Made by a program: the position numbers and the translations under genes
Shown here: in pieces, positions 1-9,183 of the stretch
Numbering within the stretch: the stretch's first letter is position 1
How the letters are laid out: the number at the start of each line of letters is the position of its first letter
Assembly: GCA_963823105.1 (NCBI GenBank)
Contig: CAWGKC010000005.1
Location: 682,001 to 746,000, forward strand
Length of the DNA: 64,000 bases
From: JAJYKC01 sp963823105
GTDB taxonomy: Bacteria > Acidobacteriota > Terriglobia > Bryobacterales > Bryobacteraceae
Direction: 5' to 3'
Notes under the pieces: model-generated
The model's input: the letters and a program-made list of their open reading frames with translations, nothing else
The model's database searches: none
What the model was told of the DNA's origin: nothing

Positions 1-177
1 CCGTATTCGCTGGACGTGGAAGTTTCGGTGTATATTACATCGTCCGACTACGACGAATTTCTCGCGTTGCAACAGGAGCTATTGCTGAAATTGCTGCGGG
101 CGGTGGAGCAAGCCGGGACGGCGCTGGCGGTGCCGGTACAGGAGAGCGTGGCGCTGCCTCCGCCGCGGCACGGGTGA
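1..177 (+). CDS. MscS-family mechanosensitive channel, C-terminal fragment
   Basis: The window opens inside a reading frame that ends with TGA at 175-177, leaving 58 residues. The visible part, with a DVEVSVYI strand, a DYDEFLALQQELLLKLLRAVE helix-like stretch and an AGTALAVPVQ strand, matches the cytoplasmic C-terminal end of small-conductance mechanosensitive channels, where an amphipathic helix is followed by a strand ending in a short proline-rich tail. The start and membrane part lie upstream of the window. The assignment rests on this short fold signature only, so the family is probable but the full architecture is unknown. Confidence 0.6.
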   Translation, partial: PYSLDVEVSVYITSSDYDEFLALQQELLLKLLRAVEQAGTALAVPVQESVALPPPRHG

Positions 178-298
178 CGGGAGGGTTCGGGCGCCGTGTA
201 ACGGCAGAAGTTCATCCAGCCGTAATCGAAGGCCACTATAATCGAAAAAGCGCGGAGCGCCGGCGCGGGAAAAATCGAAAGGAACCGAAAGGAATTCC

Positions 299-327
299 TT
301 GACACTGAGCCGGTTTTCTCATATAAA
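299..327 (+). promoter_or_regulatory. Sigma70-type promoter of the TonB-receptor gene
   Basis: TTGACA at 299-304 and TATAAA at 322-327 are separated by exactly 17 bp. This is the consensus -35 and a five-of-six -10, with a start point expected near 334, giving a leader of roughly 80 nt before the ATG at 418. It is the strongest promoter match noticed in the window and fits high expression of an outer-membrane protein. Confidence 0.7.
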
Positions 328-417
328 TAATTCATCGCGGTTTTGGGGATCGTCCATGCGACCATTCCCATTGGGTCTTGTAGACACGTCTCGGTCAATG
401 TACATAGAGGGAGCATT

Positions 418-3400
418 ATGAGCCAAGTTCGCCTTTTCGCGTCCGCGCTGGGGTTGTGCGCCGCGCTATTGTTTTCGGTTGCCGCGCTGCGGGCGCAATC
501 CGACGTCGGAACCATCGTGGGTTTCGTGCGCGATCCATCGAGCGCTGTGATTCCCGGCGCGAAAGTGACGATCAAGAACGAAGCCACCAGCGAACAGCAC
601 ACGGTGGAAACGGACGCACTGGGCCACTACACGGTGACGAACCTGCTGCCGGGCAACTACACGGCGACGGTGGAATCCCAGGGGTTCAAGAAATTCGAAA
701 GCACCCACAACAAATTGAACGCCAACACAACGCTGTCGCTCGACGCCGATCTGGCGGTGGGCGCGACGACGGAGACGGTGGAGGTGAGCGCCTCGGCGTC
801 CCTGTTGCAAACGGAATCGGCCGCGACGCAGGCCAATGTCAGCGCGCAGCAAATTGAAGCGCAGGAGCTGAACGGGCGCAATCCGTTGTTCATGGCGCAG
901 TTGACACCCGGCGTGCGCAGCGGATCGAGCTTTGGCGATTTTAATTTCGGCCTGACGAACGGCGGCTTCAACGTCAATGGGACGCGCCAACAGGACACGA
1001 CGATCACCATGGACGGCGCGCCGGCGACGCGCACGCGCGGCAATGGCACCAGCATCGCCGTAGCCGACGTGGACGCGACGCAGGAGATTCAGGTCCTCAC
1101 CTCCGACTACGCGGCCGAGTACGGCGGTGCGGCGGGGGGCCAGGTTCGAATTGTCACCAAGCCCGGCGGCACGGACTTTCACGGCTCGGCTTCCGAATAT
1201 TTCCGCAATTCGGCATTGAACGCCAACAGTTGGGGACGGAATTTGAGCAAAACGACTGATTTCGCATCTCCGTTCCGGTACAACGATTTCGGATTCGACG
1301 TGGGCGGTCCGGTGGCGATTCCCGGCGTGTTCGAGAAGTGGCGGCAGAAGTTTTTCTTCTTTGTGGCCGACGAATGGACGCGTTACCGCTTCACCGACAC
1401 GCAGACGCAGGCCGTTCCCACCACTCTGATGCGGCAGGGAAATTTCAGCGAACTGCTCAGCCCGAATCCCTTTTACCCCACGGGCACGAAGGTGTACGAG
1501 CCCGGAACCTGCCCGGTAGCGGGGAAGGCGGGTTGCGTCCCGTATCCCAACAACATCATCCCCGCAAGCCAGCTCAGCCATAACGGCCTGGCGATTATGA
1601 ACGCGTATCCGGCGCCGACGGCGGGCTATCTGGTAGGCAACCAGAATTGGATCGCGCAGGCGGCGCACCCGATCAATCAGCGCAAGGGCACTTACAACGG
1701 CGACATCTTGCCGAACGAGCGGAACCACATCGAATTCCGCCGCACCGATTACGCCTATGCCGAATATCAGCCGTTCGATCAGGGATCGGGCTTGACGGGA
1801 AAGTATTTCAACCGGCCGAATCAGACCAACGCGATTGGTTGGACTTACACATTCAGCCCCACGATGATTAACGAATTACGCGCGACGCTCAGCATCGACG
1901 ACGTATATATCCCGGTGAATACCTCGCTCGCCGGATTCAATCGTTCGCAGTTCGGCATCGACTATCCCTACATCTTCCCCGCAAACAAGGATCTGAGCGG
2001 CAAGATTCCCACAGCGAACGTTCCGAATTTTTATAGCCTTTCGGGCGGGCCGTATCCTTCGCACTCCTCCGGCGCGATCTATACTCTCTCGGACAGTTTG
2101 ACCAAGGTGTCCGGCAATCACACGTTCAAGTTCGGTTTCTATGGACTGCGTTCCGGCGAGAACGACCGCGACCAGATCAACGTGGCGACGGTTCCAGGCG
2201 GCAGCAGCAATCAAAACGGAACGTTCCAGTTTTCCGACGGACGCAACGGACTGGGCGCGACTTCCGGCGTAGGTCTGGCGAATCTCGCCTTGGGTTTGGC
2301 CGACAGCTACACCGAGATCGGCCCGCGCGCCTTCACGGTGTGGCGCGGCGACATGTGGGAGTGGTTCGCCCAGGACACCTGGAAGGTGAACGCCAAGCTT
2401 TCCTTGACTTACGGAATACGCGACACAATCAACCTTCCCTACACCGCTCTATGGAGCAACGCCGACTTCTTCGACCCCGCTTCCTACAAACCGGGCAGCG
2501 CCGTCCAGTTGAATCCAGTTACAGGTAACGTGTTGGTGGGGACGGGGAATCAATATAACGGCGTCGTCATTCCCGGTGCGAGCGGGTTCCCGAGCGACGC
2601 GGTGGGGCATGGCGTGGTGGCTGCCTCGACATCGGCGTATAACGGCCTGTTCAATTCCAACCTGAACAACGGCTACGTGAACACCACGGACCAGTTTCAG
2701 CCGCGCGTCGGCATCGCCTACCAATTGACGCCCAAGACGGTGCTGCGCGCGGGCGGCGGACGTTTTCTCACGCGCATGGGCCTGCTCGATAACGTTTTTC
2801 CCGGCGGCAACTCTCCGTTCCAGCCGTTCGTGACGGTGAACAATGTTTCGGTGGATAATCCGGGCGCGGCGTTGAACGCCAACGTCGCCGCTCCGATCAC
2901 CCTGACCACGCTCGCCAAGAATCTGAAGCCGCCGCAGACGTGGCAGTGGAACTTCACCGTGCAGCAGGAGTTGCCGTGGAAGATGGTGCTCTCGACGGCG
3001 TACGTAGGCAACCGCGGGCTGAACGAGTGGAGCGTGTACGATATCAACCAGCCGACGGTCGGATCGCTCCAAGCCAACCCCGGCATCAACGTGAACTATT
3101 TGCGCCCCTACAAGGGCTTTGCCGCGATCCAGCAGGAGCAGAGCAATGCAAGTTCGCGTTACAACGCGCTGCAGATGGAGCTGAATCGCCGCTTCCAGAG
3201 CGGCTTCGGCTTCGACTTTTCCTACGTGCTTTCCAAGAGCATGGACAATGGCTCCAATTACCGCGACATCGTGCCCGACACTTACAATATCAGCAACCTT
3301 TGGGGACCGTCGGAGTTCGATACGCGCAACGTGGCGACCATTAACGTCACCTACGATCTGCCCTTCCTGCGAGCGCAAAAAGGCGTGGTTGGAAAGATGC

Positions 3401-3906
3401 TGGGCGGCTGGCAGTTGAATGGCATCATTCAGGCGCAGAGCGGCACGCCGTGCAGTATCGTTGCCAACAACGACTACGCCGGCGTCGGCGAAGTGGGCAA
3501 CATCGGATGCAGCGGCAACGGCCAGTACTGGGTTATGAACGGAACGCCGAACATCATCGGCGGCTTCGCCGGACCGAAAGGGACCGGAGAGAAGTGGTTC
3601 AGCACGACCACGTCGAGCGGCGCCTCGTTGGCTTCGAAGCCCGCCATCGGCACGTTCAACCTTACGCCCGGCGTTCGCGATACCATCTACCAGCCAGGGT
3701 TACAGGACTGGAATCTGGGCTTGTTCAAGACGTTCGCGATCAACGAGCGGCTCGGATTCCAATTCCGCGCCGAGGCGTTCGACTTCATCAATCACCCCAA
3801 TCTAAGCGGCGCGAATCTGAACCCGTTGTCCGGGCAGTTCGGCGAGGTTACCAGCAAGACCACCCTCGCGCGGAACCTGCAGCTCTCGCTGCGCTTCTAT
3901 TTCTAA
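418..3906 (+). CDS. TonB-dependent receptor-like outer-membrane protein with carboxypeptidase-regulatory domain (Oar-like)
   Basis: This 1162-residue protein is probably an outer-membrane beta-barrel for uptake of, or adhesion to, large substrates. The ATG at 418 is preferred over an in-frame ATG at 343 because GAGGGAG lies just upstream and a clean signal peptide follows (MSQVRLFASALG, then a hydrophobic core ending ALRAQS). Residues about 28-120 form a CnaB/carboxypeptidase-regulatory-like domain (GTIVGFVRDPSSAVIPGAKV). A plug-like region with LNGRNPLFMAQLTPGV follows near 155-175, and the remainder is aromatic-rich barrel strands ending in LRFYF, the terminal phenylalanine typical of BAM-targeted proteins. 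Such proteins are expanded in Acidobacteria, and their ligands are mostly unknown. The gene stands alone behind a strong promoter and is followed by a terminator-like hairpin. Confidence 0.85.
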   Translation: MSQVRLFASALGLCAALLFSVAALRAQSDVGTIVGFVRDPSSAVIPGAKVTIKNEATSEQHTVETDALGHYTVTNLLPGNYTATVESQGFKKFESTHNKLNANTTLSLDADLAVGATTETVEVSASASLLQTESAATQANVSAQQIEAQELNGRNPLFMAQLTPGVRSGSSFGDFNFGLTNGGFNVNGTRQQDTTITMDGAPATRTRGNGTSIAVADVDATQEIQVLTSDYAAEYGGAAGGQVRIVTKPGGTDFHGSASEYFRNSALNANSWGRNLSKTTDFASPFRYNDFGFDVGGPVAIPGVFEKWRQKFFFFVADEWTRYRFTDTQTQAVPTTLMRQGNFSELLSPNPFYPTGTKVYEPGTCPVAGKAGCVPYPNNIIPASQLSHNGLAIMNAYPAPTAGYLVGNQNWIAQAAHPINQRKGTYNGDILPNERNHIEFRRTDYAYAEYQPFDQGSGLTGKYFNRPNQTNAIGWTYTFSPTMINELRATLSIDDVYIPVNTSLAGFNRSQFGIDYPYIFPANKDLSGKIPTANVPNFYSLSGGPYPSHSSGAIYTLSDSLTKVSGNHTFKFGFYGLRSGENDRDQINVATVPGGSSNQNGTFQFSDGRNGLGATSGVGLANLALGLADSYTEIGPRAFTVWRGDMWEWFAQDTWKVNAKLSLTYGIRDTINLPYTALWSNADFFDPASYKPGSAVQLNPVTGNVLVGTGNQYNGVVIPGASGFPSDAVGHGVVAASTSAYNGLFNSNLNNGYVNTTDQFQPRVGIAYQLTPKTVLRAGGGRFLTRMGLLDNVFPGGNSPFQPFVTVNNVSVDNPGAALNANVAAPITLTTLAKNLKPPQTWQWNFTVQQELPWKMVLSTAYVGNRGLNEWSVYDINQPTVGSLQANPGINVNYLRPYKGFAAIQQEQSNASSRYNALQMELNRRFQSGFGFDFSYVLSKSMDNGSNYRDIVPDTYNISNLWGPSEFDTRNVATINVTYDLPFLRAQKGVVGKMLGGWQLNGIIQAQSGTPCSIVANNDYAGVGEVGNIGCSGNGQYWVMNGTPNIIGGFAGPKGTGEKWFSTTTSSGASLASKPAIGTFNLTPGVRDTIYQPGLQDWNLGLFKTFAINERLGFQFRAEAFDFINHPNLSGANLNPLSGQFGEVTSKTTLARNLQLSLRFYF

Positions 3907-3923
3907 CCGAAGCGAATTGAGGC

Positions 3924-3968
3924 AAGGGGACGCATCGACGGCTCGCCCGTCCTTGACTTCCCCTTTTT
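3924..3968 (+). terminator. Probable intrinsic terminator after the TonB-receptor gene
   Basis: AAGGGGA (3924-3930) pairs with TCCCCTT (3959-3965), enclosing an inner GACGG/CCGTC hairpin, and a T run continues to 3968. It begins 18 bp after the stop codon. The outer loop is long, so the fold may compete with an alternative CAAGG/CCTTG pairing. A TTGACT-N17-TGTGAT promoter-like pair for the next gene overlaps the right arm (3953-3981). Confidence 0.45.
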
Positions 3969-4009
3969 ACTTTGATGTGATGAGTGCCGGGTAAAAGGAC
4001 TCATTCAAC

Positions 4010-4405
4010 ATGGTCAAACTGGAAGACGCAAGACGGATCATCGCGGCGGCGGAGAAGAAGGCGACAGAGATCGGGCAGCCGATGAACATCGCCGTGGCGG
4101 ATGCGGGCGGCAATTTGGTGGCGCACGTTCGGATGGACGGAGCGTGGCTCGGGAGCGTCGATATCTCGATCAAGAAGGCGTACACGTCGCGGGCGTTCGA
4201 CATTTCGACGAAGGACTTGGCCACGCACAGCCAATCCGGCGGGCAGTTCTTCGGCATCCACGCATCGAATGACGGGCGCATCATGATTTTCGCCGGGGGC
4301 ATTCCGTTGAAGCGCGACGGGAAAGTGGTGGGCGCGGTGGGAGTCAGCGGCGGGTCGGGCGACCAGGATCACGCGGTGGCCGAAGCCGGCGTGGCGGCGT
4401 TCTAA
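4010..4405 (+). CDS. GlcG/HbpS-family heme-binding-like protein
   Basis: This 131-residue single-domain protein belongs to the GlcG/HbpS (DUF336) family: N-terminal LEDARRIIAAAEKKATEIG helix, MNIAVADAGGNLVAHVRMDGAW, then SGGQFFGIHASNDGRIMIFAGGIPLKRDG and the closing VGAVGVSGGSGDQDHAVAEAG. Known members bind heme or small ligands, or sit beside oxidoreductases as accessory proteins of uncertain role. Here it precedes a formaldehyde dehydrogenase by only 21 bp, so the two are likely one transcript. The ATG at 4010 gives the usual family start. The molecular function in this pairing is inferred from context and not shown. Confidence 0.8.
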   Translation: MVKLEDARRIIAAAEKKATEIGQPMNIAVADAGGNLVAHVRMDGAWLGSVDISIKKAYTSRAFDISTKDLATHSQSGGQFFGIHASNDGRIMIFAGGIPLKRDGKVVGAVGVSGGSGDQDHAVAEAGVAAF

Positions 4406-4426
4406 GTCGTAACAAGGAGACAAAAA

Positions 4427-5618
4427 ATGGCAAGCAATCGAGGCGTGGCCTACGTTGGGCCGGGTAAAGTGGAAGTCCAAACGATCGACTTCCCGACGCT
4501 GTCGCTGGGCAAGCGCAAGTGCGAGCACGGCGTGATTTTGAAGATCGTGTCGACCAATATTTGCGGCAGCGATCAACATATGGTGCGCGGGCGCACGACG
4601 GCGCCGGCGGGCTTGGTGCTGGGCCACGAGATCACCGGCGAGGTGATCGAGGCCGGACGCGACGTCGAATTTATCAAGGTGGGCGACCTGGTTTCCGTGC
4701 CGTTCAACATCGCCTGCGGCCGCTGCCGCAATTGCAAGGAAGGCAAGACGGGGATCTGCACGAACGTGAACCCCGGGCGCGCCGGCGCGGCATACGGATA
4801 CGTGGATATGGGCGGATGGGTGGGCGGACAGGCCGAGTACGTCATGTGCCCGTACGCCGATTTCAATCTGTTGAAATTTCCGGACAAGGCTCGGGCGATG
4901 GCGAAGATCCGCGATCTGACGCTGCTGTCCGACATTCTTCCGACCGGCTATCACGGCGCGGTGACGGCGGGCGTGACGACGGGAACCGATCGTCTACGTC
5001 GCGGGCGCGGGGCCGGTGGGACTCGCTTGCGCGGCGGCCTGCCATCTGTTGGGCGCGGCGGTGGTGATCGTCGGCGATATGATTCCGGAGCGGCTGGCGC
5101 AGGCGCGGAGCTTCGGCTGCGAGACGGTGGATTTGAAGAAGGACGCGACGCTGAAGGATCAGATCGCGCAGATCGTGGGCGCGCCGGAAGTGGACGCCGC
5201 TGTCGATTGCGTGGGCTTCGAAGCGCGCGGACATGGATCGCAGAGCGGTACGGAGCATCCGGCGACGGTGCTGAATTCCGCGATGGATTTAACGCGCGCG
5301 GGCGGCGGCATCGGCATTCCGGGCCTCTACGTCACCGACGATCCGGGCGCCGCCGACGCCAACGCCAAGATCGGCATGTTGGGGATTCGCATCGGCCTGG
5401 GATGGGCGAAATCGCACTTCTTCGTCACCGGCCAGTGCCCGGTGATGCGCTACCACCGGCAACTGATGCAGGCGATTCTTTACGACAAGATTCAGATCGC
5501 CAAGGCGGTAAACGTCCAAACGATCACGCTCGACGAGGCGCCGCAAGGCTACCGCGACTTCGACAAGGGCGCGGCCAAGAAGTTCGTCATCGATCCGAAC
5601 GGGATGATCGCGGCATAA
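4427..5618 (+). pseudogene. fdhA: Glutathione-independent formaldehyde dehydrogenase FdhA, one frameshift
   Basis: The two halves together make a full-length (about 397-residue) zinc- and NAD-dependent formaldehyde dehydrogenase. The N-terminal half starts at an ATG behind AAGGAG. It carries the catalytic zinc ligands C46 and H67 (NICGSDQH, GHEITGE), the structural-zinc cysteines C97, C100, C103 and C111, and D169 in the SDILPTGYHGAV motif. At about 4985-4989 the frame changes by +1, exactly before the Rossmann motif IVYVAGAGPVGLA, which continues in the frame of 5016 to TAA at 5618. Without the shift, translation would leave the family after residue 187. Everything on both sides is conserved, so this is either a recent lesion or an assembly indel. 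It lies 21 bp behind the GlcG-like gene. Confidence 0.85.
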
Positions 5619-5697
5619 GGAGATATCCCAGGGCGGTTTCACGCTGTCAAATGGCTGTAACGCGCGGGGCGTAGACTAAAGTTACGAGCCCTACGCA

Positions 5698-6216
5698 ATG
5701 TTTCGCTTCATAGCAACGCGCGATCACAGCGTGATGCGGCGCGCCAACAATTGGCATGCGCCGCTGTGGGTGCGGATGTGGGCCATTGGTTCAACGCGGG
5801 CGGGCGATGGATGGATTTGGGCGGCGGCGGGACTCGTCGCGCTCATTTTTGGCGGGGCCGAACGGTTTGAGGCGATCGCAGCGGCGGGGATCGCGGCCGC
5901 TTCGAGCATCCTGCTCTTTCGCGGTTTGAAGAAGTTGGGCGGGCGGAAGCGGCCGTGCGAGATCGAGCCGCACTGTTGGGCCACGCTGCTGCCGCCGGAT
6001 CGATTTTCTTTTCCATCGGGCCACACGATGACGGCGTTCGCGGTTACCGTGGCCTTTAGCCAGTTTTATCCGTCGTTCGAGTTCGGGTTGATATTCTGCG
6101 CGCTGTGCATCGCGGTTTCGCGCATCTTACTAGGGATGCATTTTTTGAGTGACGTGTTGGTGGGGGCGACGCTGGGCGCGGGCTTGGGATATTTGGCGGC
6201 GCTGATATTCCTGTAA
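5698..6216 (+). CDS. PAP2-superfamily membrane phosphatase
   Basis: This 172-residue integral membrane protein has the complete type 2 phosphatidic acid phosphatase signature: K78-x6-R85-P86, PSGH at 106-109, and SR(141-142)-x5-H148-x3-D152. Hydrophobic segments flank these motifs (about 40-55, 60-75, 108-145, 150-172). Family members dephosphorylate phosphatidic acid, undecaprenyl pyrophosphate or lipid A at the outer face of the membrane; the substrate cannot be read from the sequence. An in-frame ATG at residue 13 could also be the start, since no strong ribosome-binding site is visible at 5698. Confidence 0.8.
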   Translation: MFRFIATRDHSVMRRANNWHAPLWVRMWAIGSTRAGDGWIWAAAGLVALIFGGAERFEAIAAAGIAAASSILLFRGLKKLGGRKRPCEIEPHCWATLLPPDRFSFPSGHTMTAFAVTVAFSQFYPSFEFGLIFCALCIAVSRILLGMHFLSDVLVGATLGAGLGYLAALIFL

Positions 6217-6242
6217 AGCGCGGGCCGCTATCATTAAGAAGA

Positions 6243-7430
6243 TTGAGCGCGTGGCTTTCATTCTTCGTGGGCGTGATTTGCGGCGGGACGATCGCCGGAG
6301 GTTTCGTGGCGCTCTGGATGCGGGCGAAGCTGGCGGAAGTGCGAGTGGGGAAAGAGTCGGCCGAGGCGTCGGCGGGGGAGATGGGGGCGCGGTTTCAAGC
6401 GGCGGCGGATGCGGCGCTGCGCTCCAGCCAGAGCGCGTTTTTGGAAGCGTCGCGGTCCACGCTGGACGCGGTGCGGGCGCAGATGACGGGCGAGCTGGTG
6501 GAGCGGCAGACGCAGATCGCGGGCGTGGTGAAGCCGCTGGGGGAGACGCTTGAGAAGCTGGACGCGCAGGTGCGGCGGATCGAAGTGGAACGGGGCCAGA
6601 CGATGGCGGGCCTCGACGGCCAGTTGCGTCAGTTGATGGCCGAGACGGGCACGCTGCGGAACGCTTTGCGGTCGCCGCAGGCGCGGGGGCGGTGGGGGGA
6701 GATCACGCTGCGACGAGTGGCGGAGTTGTCGGGGATGGCGGCCAACTGCGACTTCTTCGAACAGGAGACGTTCGATTCCGGCGCGGGGCGGTTGCGGCCG
6801 GACATGATCGTGCGGCTGCCGGGCGGGCGATCGTTGGCGGTCGACTCCAAGGCTCCGCTGGCGGGCTATATCGAGGCGATGGAGGAGACCGATCCGGCGG
6901 CGAAGCGGGCGGCGCTGGAGCGGCATGCGCAGCAGGTGGGAGCGCACGTGACCAAGTTGGGAGGGAAGCAATATTGGAGCCAGCTTCAGCCGGCGCCGGA
7001 GTTGGTGGTGCTTTTTTTGCCGGGGGATCATTTCTTCAGCGCGGCGCTGGAGTTCCGGCCGGGATTGATTGAAGAGGCGCTGGAGCAGAAGGTGGTGATC
7101 GCCACGCCGGTGACGCTGATTTCGGTTTTGCGCGGGATCGCGTATGGCTGGCGGCAGGATCAACTGGCGAAGAGCGCGGAGGAAATCCGCAAGGTGGCGA
7201 CGGAATTTTCGCAGCGGCTGGAAACGGTGCAGGGGTTCTATGCCGATGCCGGCAAGCAGTTGGGGAAGGCGGTGGAGGCGTATAACAAATCCGTGGGATC
7301 GTGGCAGGAGCGGCTGATGCCGGCGCTGCGGAGGGTTCAGGAATTGGGGATCGGCGGGAATGGCGAGGGGGCGGATTTACAGCGCGTGGAGGCGACGCCG
7401 CGCGAGCCGCGGAAGGTGGACGCGGGGTGA
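6243..7430 (+). CDS. rmuC: DNA recombination protein RmuC homolog
   Basis: This is a RmuC-family protein of 395 residues starting at a TTG codon behind a weak AAGAAG. It has an N-terminal membrane anchor (about 2-26), a long coiled-coil (about 30-135) and then the conserved RmuC nuclease-like core: RSPQARGRWGEITLRR, GRLRPDMIVRLPGG, VDSKAPLAGYIEA, and PVTLISVLRGIAYGWRQ. RmuC is linked to limiting sequence inversions and processing of DNA ends. An alternative start is the GTG at 6252. It is followed after 7 bp by proline dehydrogenase and may share its transcript, although no functional link is obvious. Confidence 0.85.
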   Translation: MSAWLSFFVGVICGGTIAGGFVALWMRAKLAEVRVGKESAEASAGEMGARFQAAADAALRSSQSAFLEASRSTLDAVRAQMTGELVERQTQIAGVVKPLGETLEKLDAQVRRIEVERGQTMAGLDGQLRQLMAETGTLRNALRSPQARGRWGEITLRRVAELSGMAANCDFFEQETFDSGAGRLRPDMIVRLPGGRSLAVDSKAPLAGYIEAMEETDPAAKRAALERHAQQVGAHVTKLGGKQYWSQLQPAPELVVLFLPGDHFFSAALEFRPGLIEEALEQKVVIATPVTLISVLRGIAYGWRQDQLAKSAEEIRKVATEFSQRLETVQGFYADAGKQLGKAVEAYNKSVGSWQERLMPALRRVQELGIGGNGEGADLQRVEATPREPRKVDAG

Positions 7431-7437
7431 ATTCATT

Positions 7438-8349
7438 ATGATGCGAGCCACGCTGCTGTACCTTTCCGAACAGCGATGGCTGCGGCATTGGGTGGAGACG
7501 TCGAGCGTTACGGGGAAGGTGACGTCGCGCTTCGTGGCCGGAGACAGCCTGGAGCAAGGACTGGCGGTGGCGCGGAGGCTGCGCGACGAAAAAACGCTGG
7601 TGACGCTCGATTATCTTGGCGAGAACGTGCGTTCGATCGAAGAGGCGCGCGCGTCGCGCGATGTTTACTTGCGGGCGCTGGAGGGGTTGAACGGGATGTG
7701 TCCGGAGGCGACGGTTTCGATTAAGCTGAGCCAGTTCGGGTTGGAGTTGTCGCCGGCGGCGTGCCAGGAGAATGTGGCGCAACTGGTGGAGCGGGCGGCG
7801 GCGGCGGGGAGCCGGGTAGAGATCGACATGGAAGGCAGCGGCGCGACCGAGCGCACGCTGGATGTGGTCCGGGAGATGCATCGGCGTTTTCGCGCGGTGC
7901 GGGCGGTGATTCAAGCGTATCTATATAGAAGCGAGGCGGACATCGCGGCGCTGAGCGCCGAAGGGATTCCCGTGCGCCTCTGCAAGGGCGCTTATAAAGA
8001 GCCTACTTCGGTGGCATTTGCGAAAAAGACTGAAGTGGATGCCAATTACGTCCGATTGATGAAACAGATGCTGGATTCGGGAACGTATCCGGCGATCGCC
8101 AGCCACGACGAGGCGATTTTGAACGAGGCGCTGCGGTATGTGAGGGAGCGGGGTTATGGCGCGGAGCGGTTCGAGTTTCAGATGCTCTATGGCATCCGGA
8201 GGGATTTGCAGAAGAAGCTGGTGGACAAGGGATTCCGATTGCGGCTTTACGTGCCGTACGGGAACGCTTGGTATCCGTATTTCATGAGACGGTTGGCGGA
8301 GCGGCCGGCGAACGTATTGTTTTTGGCGCGTAATTTGTTTCGAAATTGA
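7438..8349 (+). CDS. Proline dehydrogenase (monofunctional)
   Basis: This 303-residue FAD-dependent enzyme oxidises proline to pyrroline-5-carboxylate. The ATG at 7438 is chosen because GGGGTG sits 8 bp upstream at the rmuC stop; a longer in-frame reading would run back into rmuC. Family motifs include LDYLGENV, VSIKLSQFGLELSP, VRLCKGAYKEP, IASHDEAILNEAL, FEFQMLYGIRRDLQ and LYVPYGNAWYPYFMRRLAERPAN, the proline-binding end of the barrel. The length fits the short single-domain bacterial type, without the DNA-binding and P5C-dehydrogenase domains of PutA. No P5C dehydrogenase gene is adjacent. Confidence 0.9.
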   Translation: MMRATLLYLSEQRWLRHWVETSSVTGKVTSRFVAGDSLEQGLAVARRLRDEKTLVTLDYLGENVRSIEEARASRDVYLRALEGLNGMCPEATVSIKLSQFGLELSPAACQENVAQLVERAAAAGSRVEIDMEGSGATERTLDVVREMHRRFRAVRAVIQAYLYRSEADIAALSAEGIPVRLCKGAYKEPTSVAFAKKTEVDANYVRLMKQMLDSGTYPAIASHDEAILNEALRYVRERGYGAERFEFQMLYGIRRDLQKKLVDKGFRLRLYVPYGNAWYPYFMRRLAERPANVLFLARNLFRN

Positions 8350-8395
8350 GCGCGGGGCGGGGAACATCGGACCTCGAAAAGGAGTCCAATTAGTT

Positions 8396-8833
8396 ATGCG
8401 GTACTGGGGCTTCCTGGTAGGGAAATTGATCGCGGCGGGGATGCTGATCCTCGTGGCGTGGGGAGCGTTGCGCTGGGGATTCGCGCGGCCTGTATATTTC
8501 GACACGCTGGGCGATCCGTTCGCCCACGACCTGGGATATACGTTGGCGGCGATGCTGTTTTCGTTGTTCGCTTTCGGTTTGCTGTACGCCGCGATCTGGG
8601 ACCAGAAATACCGCTGCCGGACTTGTTTGCGGCGTTTGAGAATGCCGGTGCAAACGGGCTCGTGGCCGAACATGTTCTTGATCGGGCGGCCGCGGATCGA
8701 GTATATTTGCGCTTATGGGCACGGCACACTGCGGGTGCCGGAGGAGCAGATTAGCGGGCCCGAGAAGCCGGATTGGCGCGCGCACGAGGATATATGGAAG
8801 GAATTGGAGGCGCTGGAAGAGTCGAAGAAATGA
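8396..8833 (+). CDS. Small membrane protein with cytoplasmic cysteine motif
   Basis: I do not recognise a named family. The 145-residue product has two clear membrane helices (about 8-28 and 45-66), followed by a soluble tail with CRTC (about 74-77) and a further cysteine in YICAYGHGTL near 104, suggesting a metal-binding or structural zinc-like knuckle. The ATG follows AAAAGGAG at good spacing. The gene overlaps the next by ATGA, so the two are translationally coupled and probably act together. Confidence 0.65.
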   Translation: MRYWGFLVGKLIAAGMLILVAWGALRWGFARPVYFDTLGDPFAHDLGYTLAAMLFSLFAFGLLYAAIWDQKYRCRTCLRRLRMPVQTGSWPNMFLIGRPRIEYICAYGHGTLRVPEEQISGPEKPDWRAHEDIWKELEALEESKK

Positions 8834-9183
8834 GCGGGGAGCGCGGGGCGATCCGCTGGCGAGCGATTCTTGCGGTGGCGATTCTGGCGGGGTTGGCGGC
8901 GATGATGGTGCGCTTGGCGCCGCCGTATATTCAAAACTGGAAGTTCCAACGCTATTTGAACAGCGTGGCCGAGGAGCCGGCGAATTCGGCCAAGGAATTG
9001 GCGGTGATGCAAGCGCAGGTGATCGGGAAGGCGCTGTCGTTGAATATTCCATTGAAAAGCGGCGATTTGGAGGTGGAGCGGGAGGATTCGCGCGTCCACA
9101 TCAAGGCGCTGTACGTGGTGAGGGTGGATCTTCCGGGCTACACCGTGGATCTTCACTTCCGGCCCGAGGCGGGCGGAGCTTAG
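8830..9183 (+). CDS. Single-pass membrane protein, function unknown
   Basis: The ATG at 8830 overlaps the preceding stop (ATGA). This gives a 117-residue product with a basic N-terminus, one membrane helix (about 10-28, AILAVAILAGLAAMMV) and an extracytoplasmic domain ending VRVDLPGYTVDLHFRPEAGGA. The small beta-rich outer domain resembles DUF4845-like proteins, but I cannot confirm the family. The stop codon overlaps the convergent ABM gene by 4 bp. Confidence 0.6.
   Translation: MSGERGAIRWRAILAVAILAGLAAMMVRLAPPYIQNWKFQRYLNSVAEEPANSAKELAVMQAQVIGKALSLNIPLKSGDLEVEREDSRVHIKALYVVRVDLPGYTVDLHFRPEAGGA

Noticed and set aside
4980..4995. Programmed +1 frameshifting in fdhA and the other broken genes
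   Set aside because: The junctions share no slippery codon, stop codon or Shine-Dalgarno-like stimulator, and they occur in unrelated housekeeping and catabolic families not known to use recoding.
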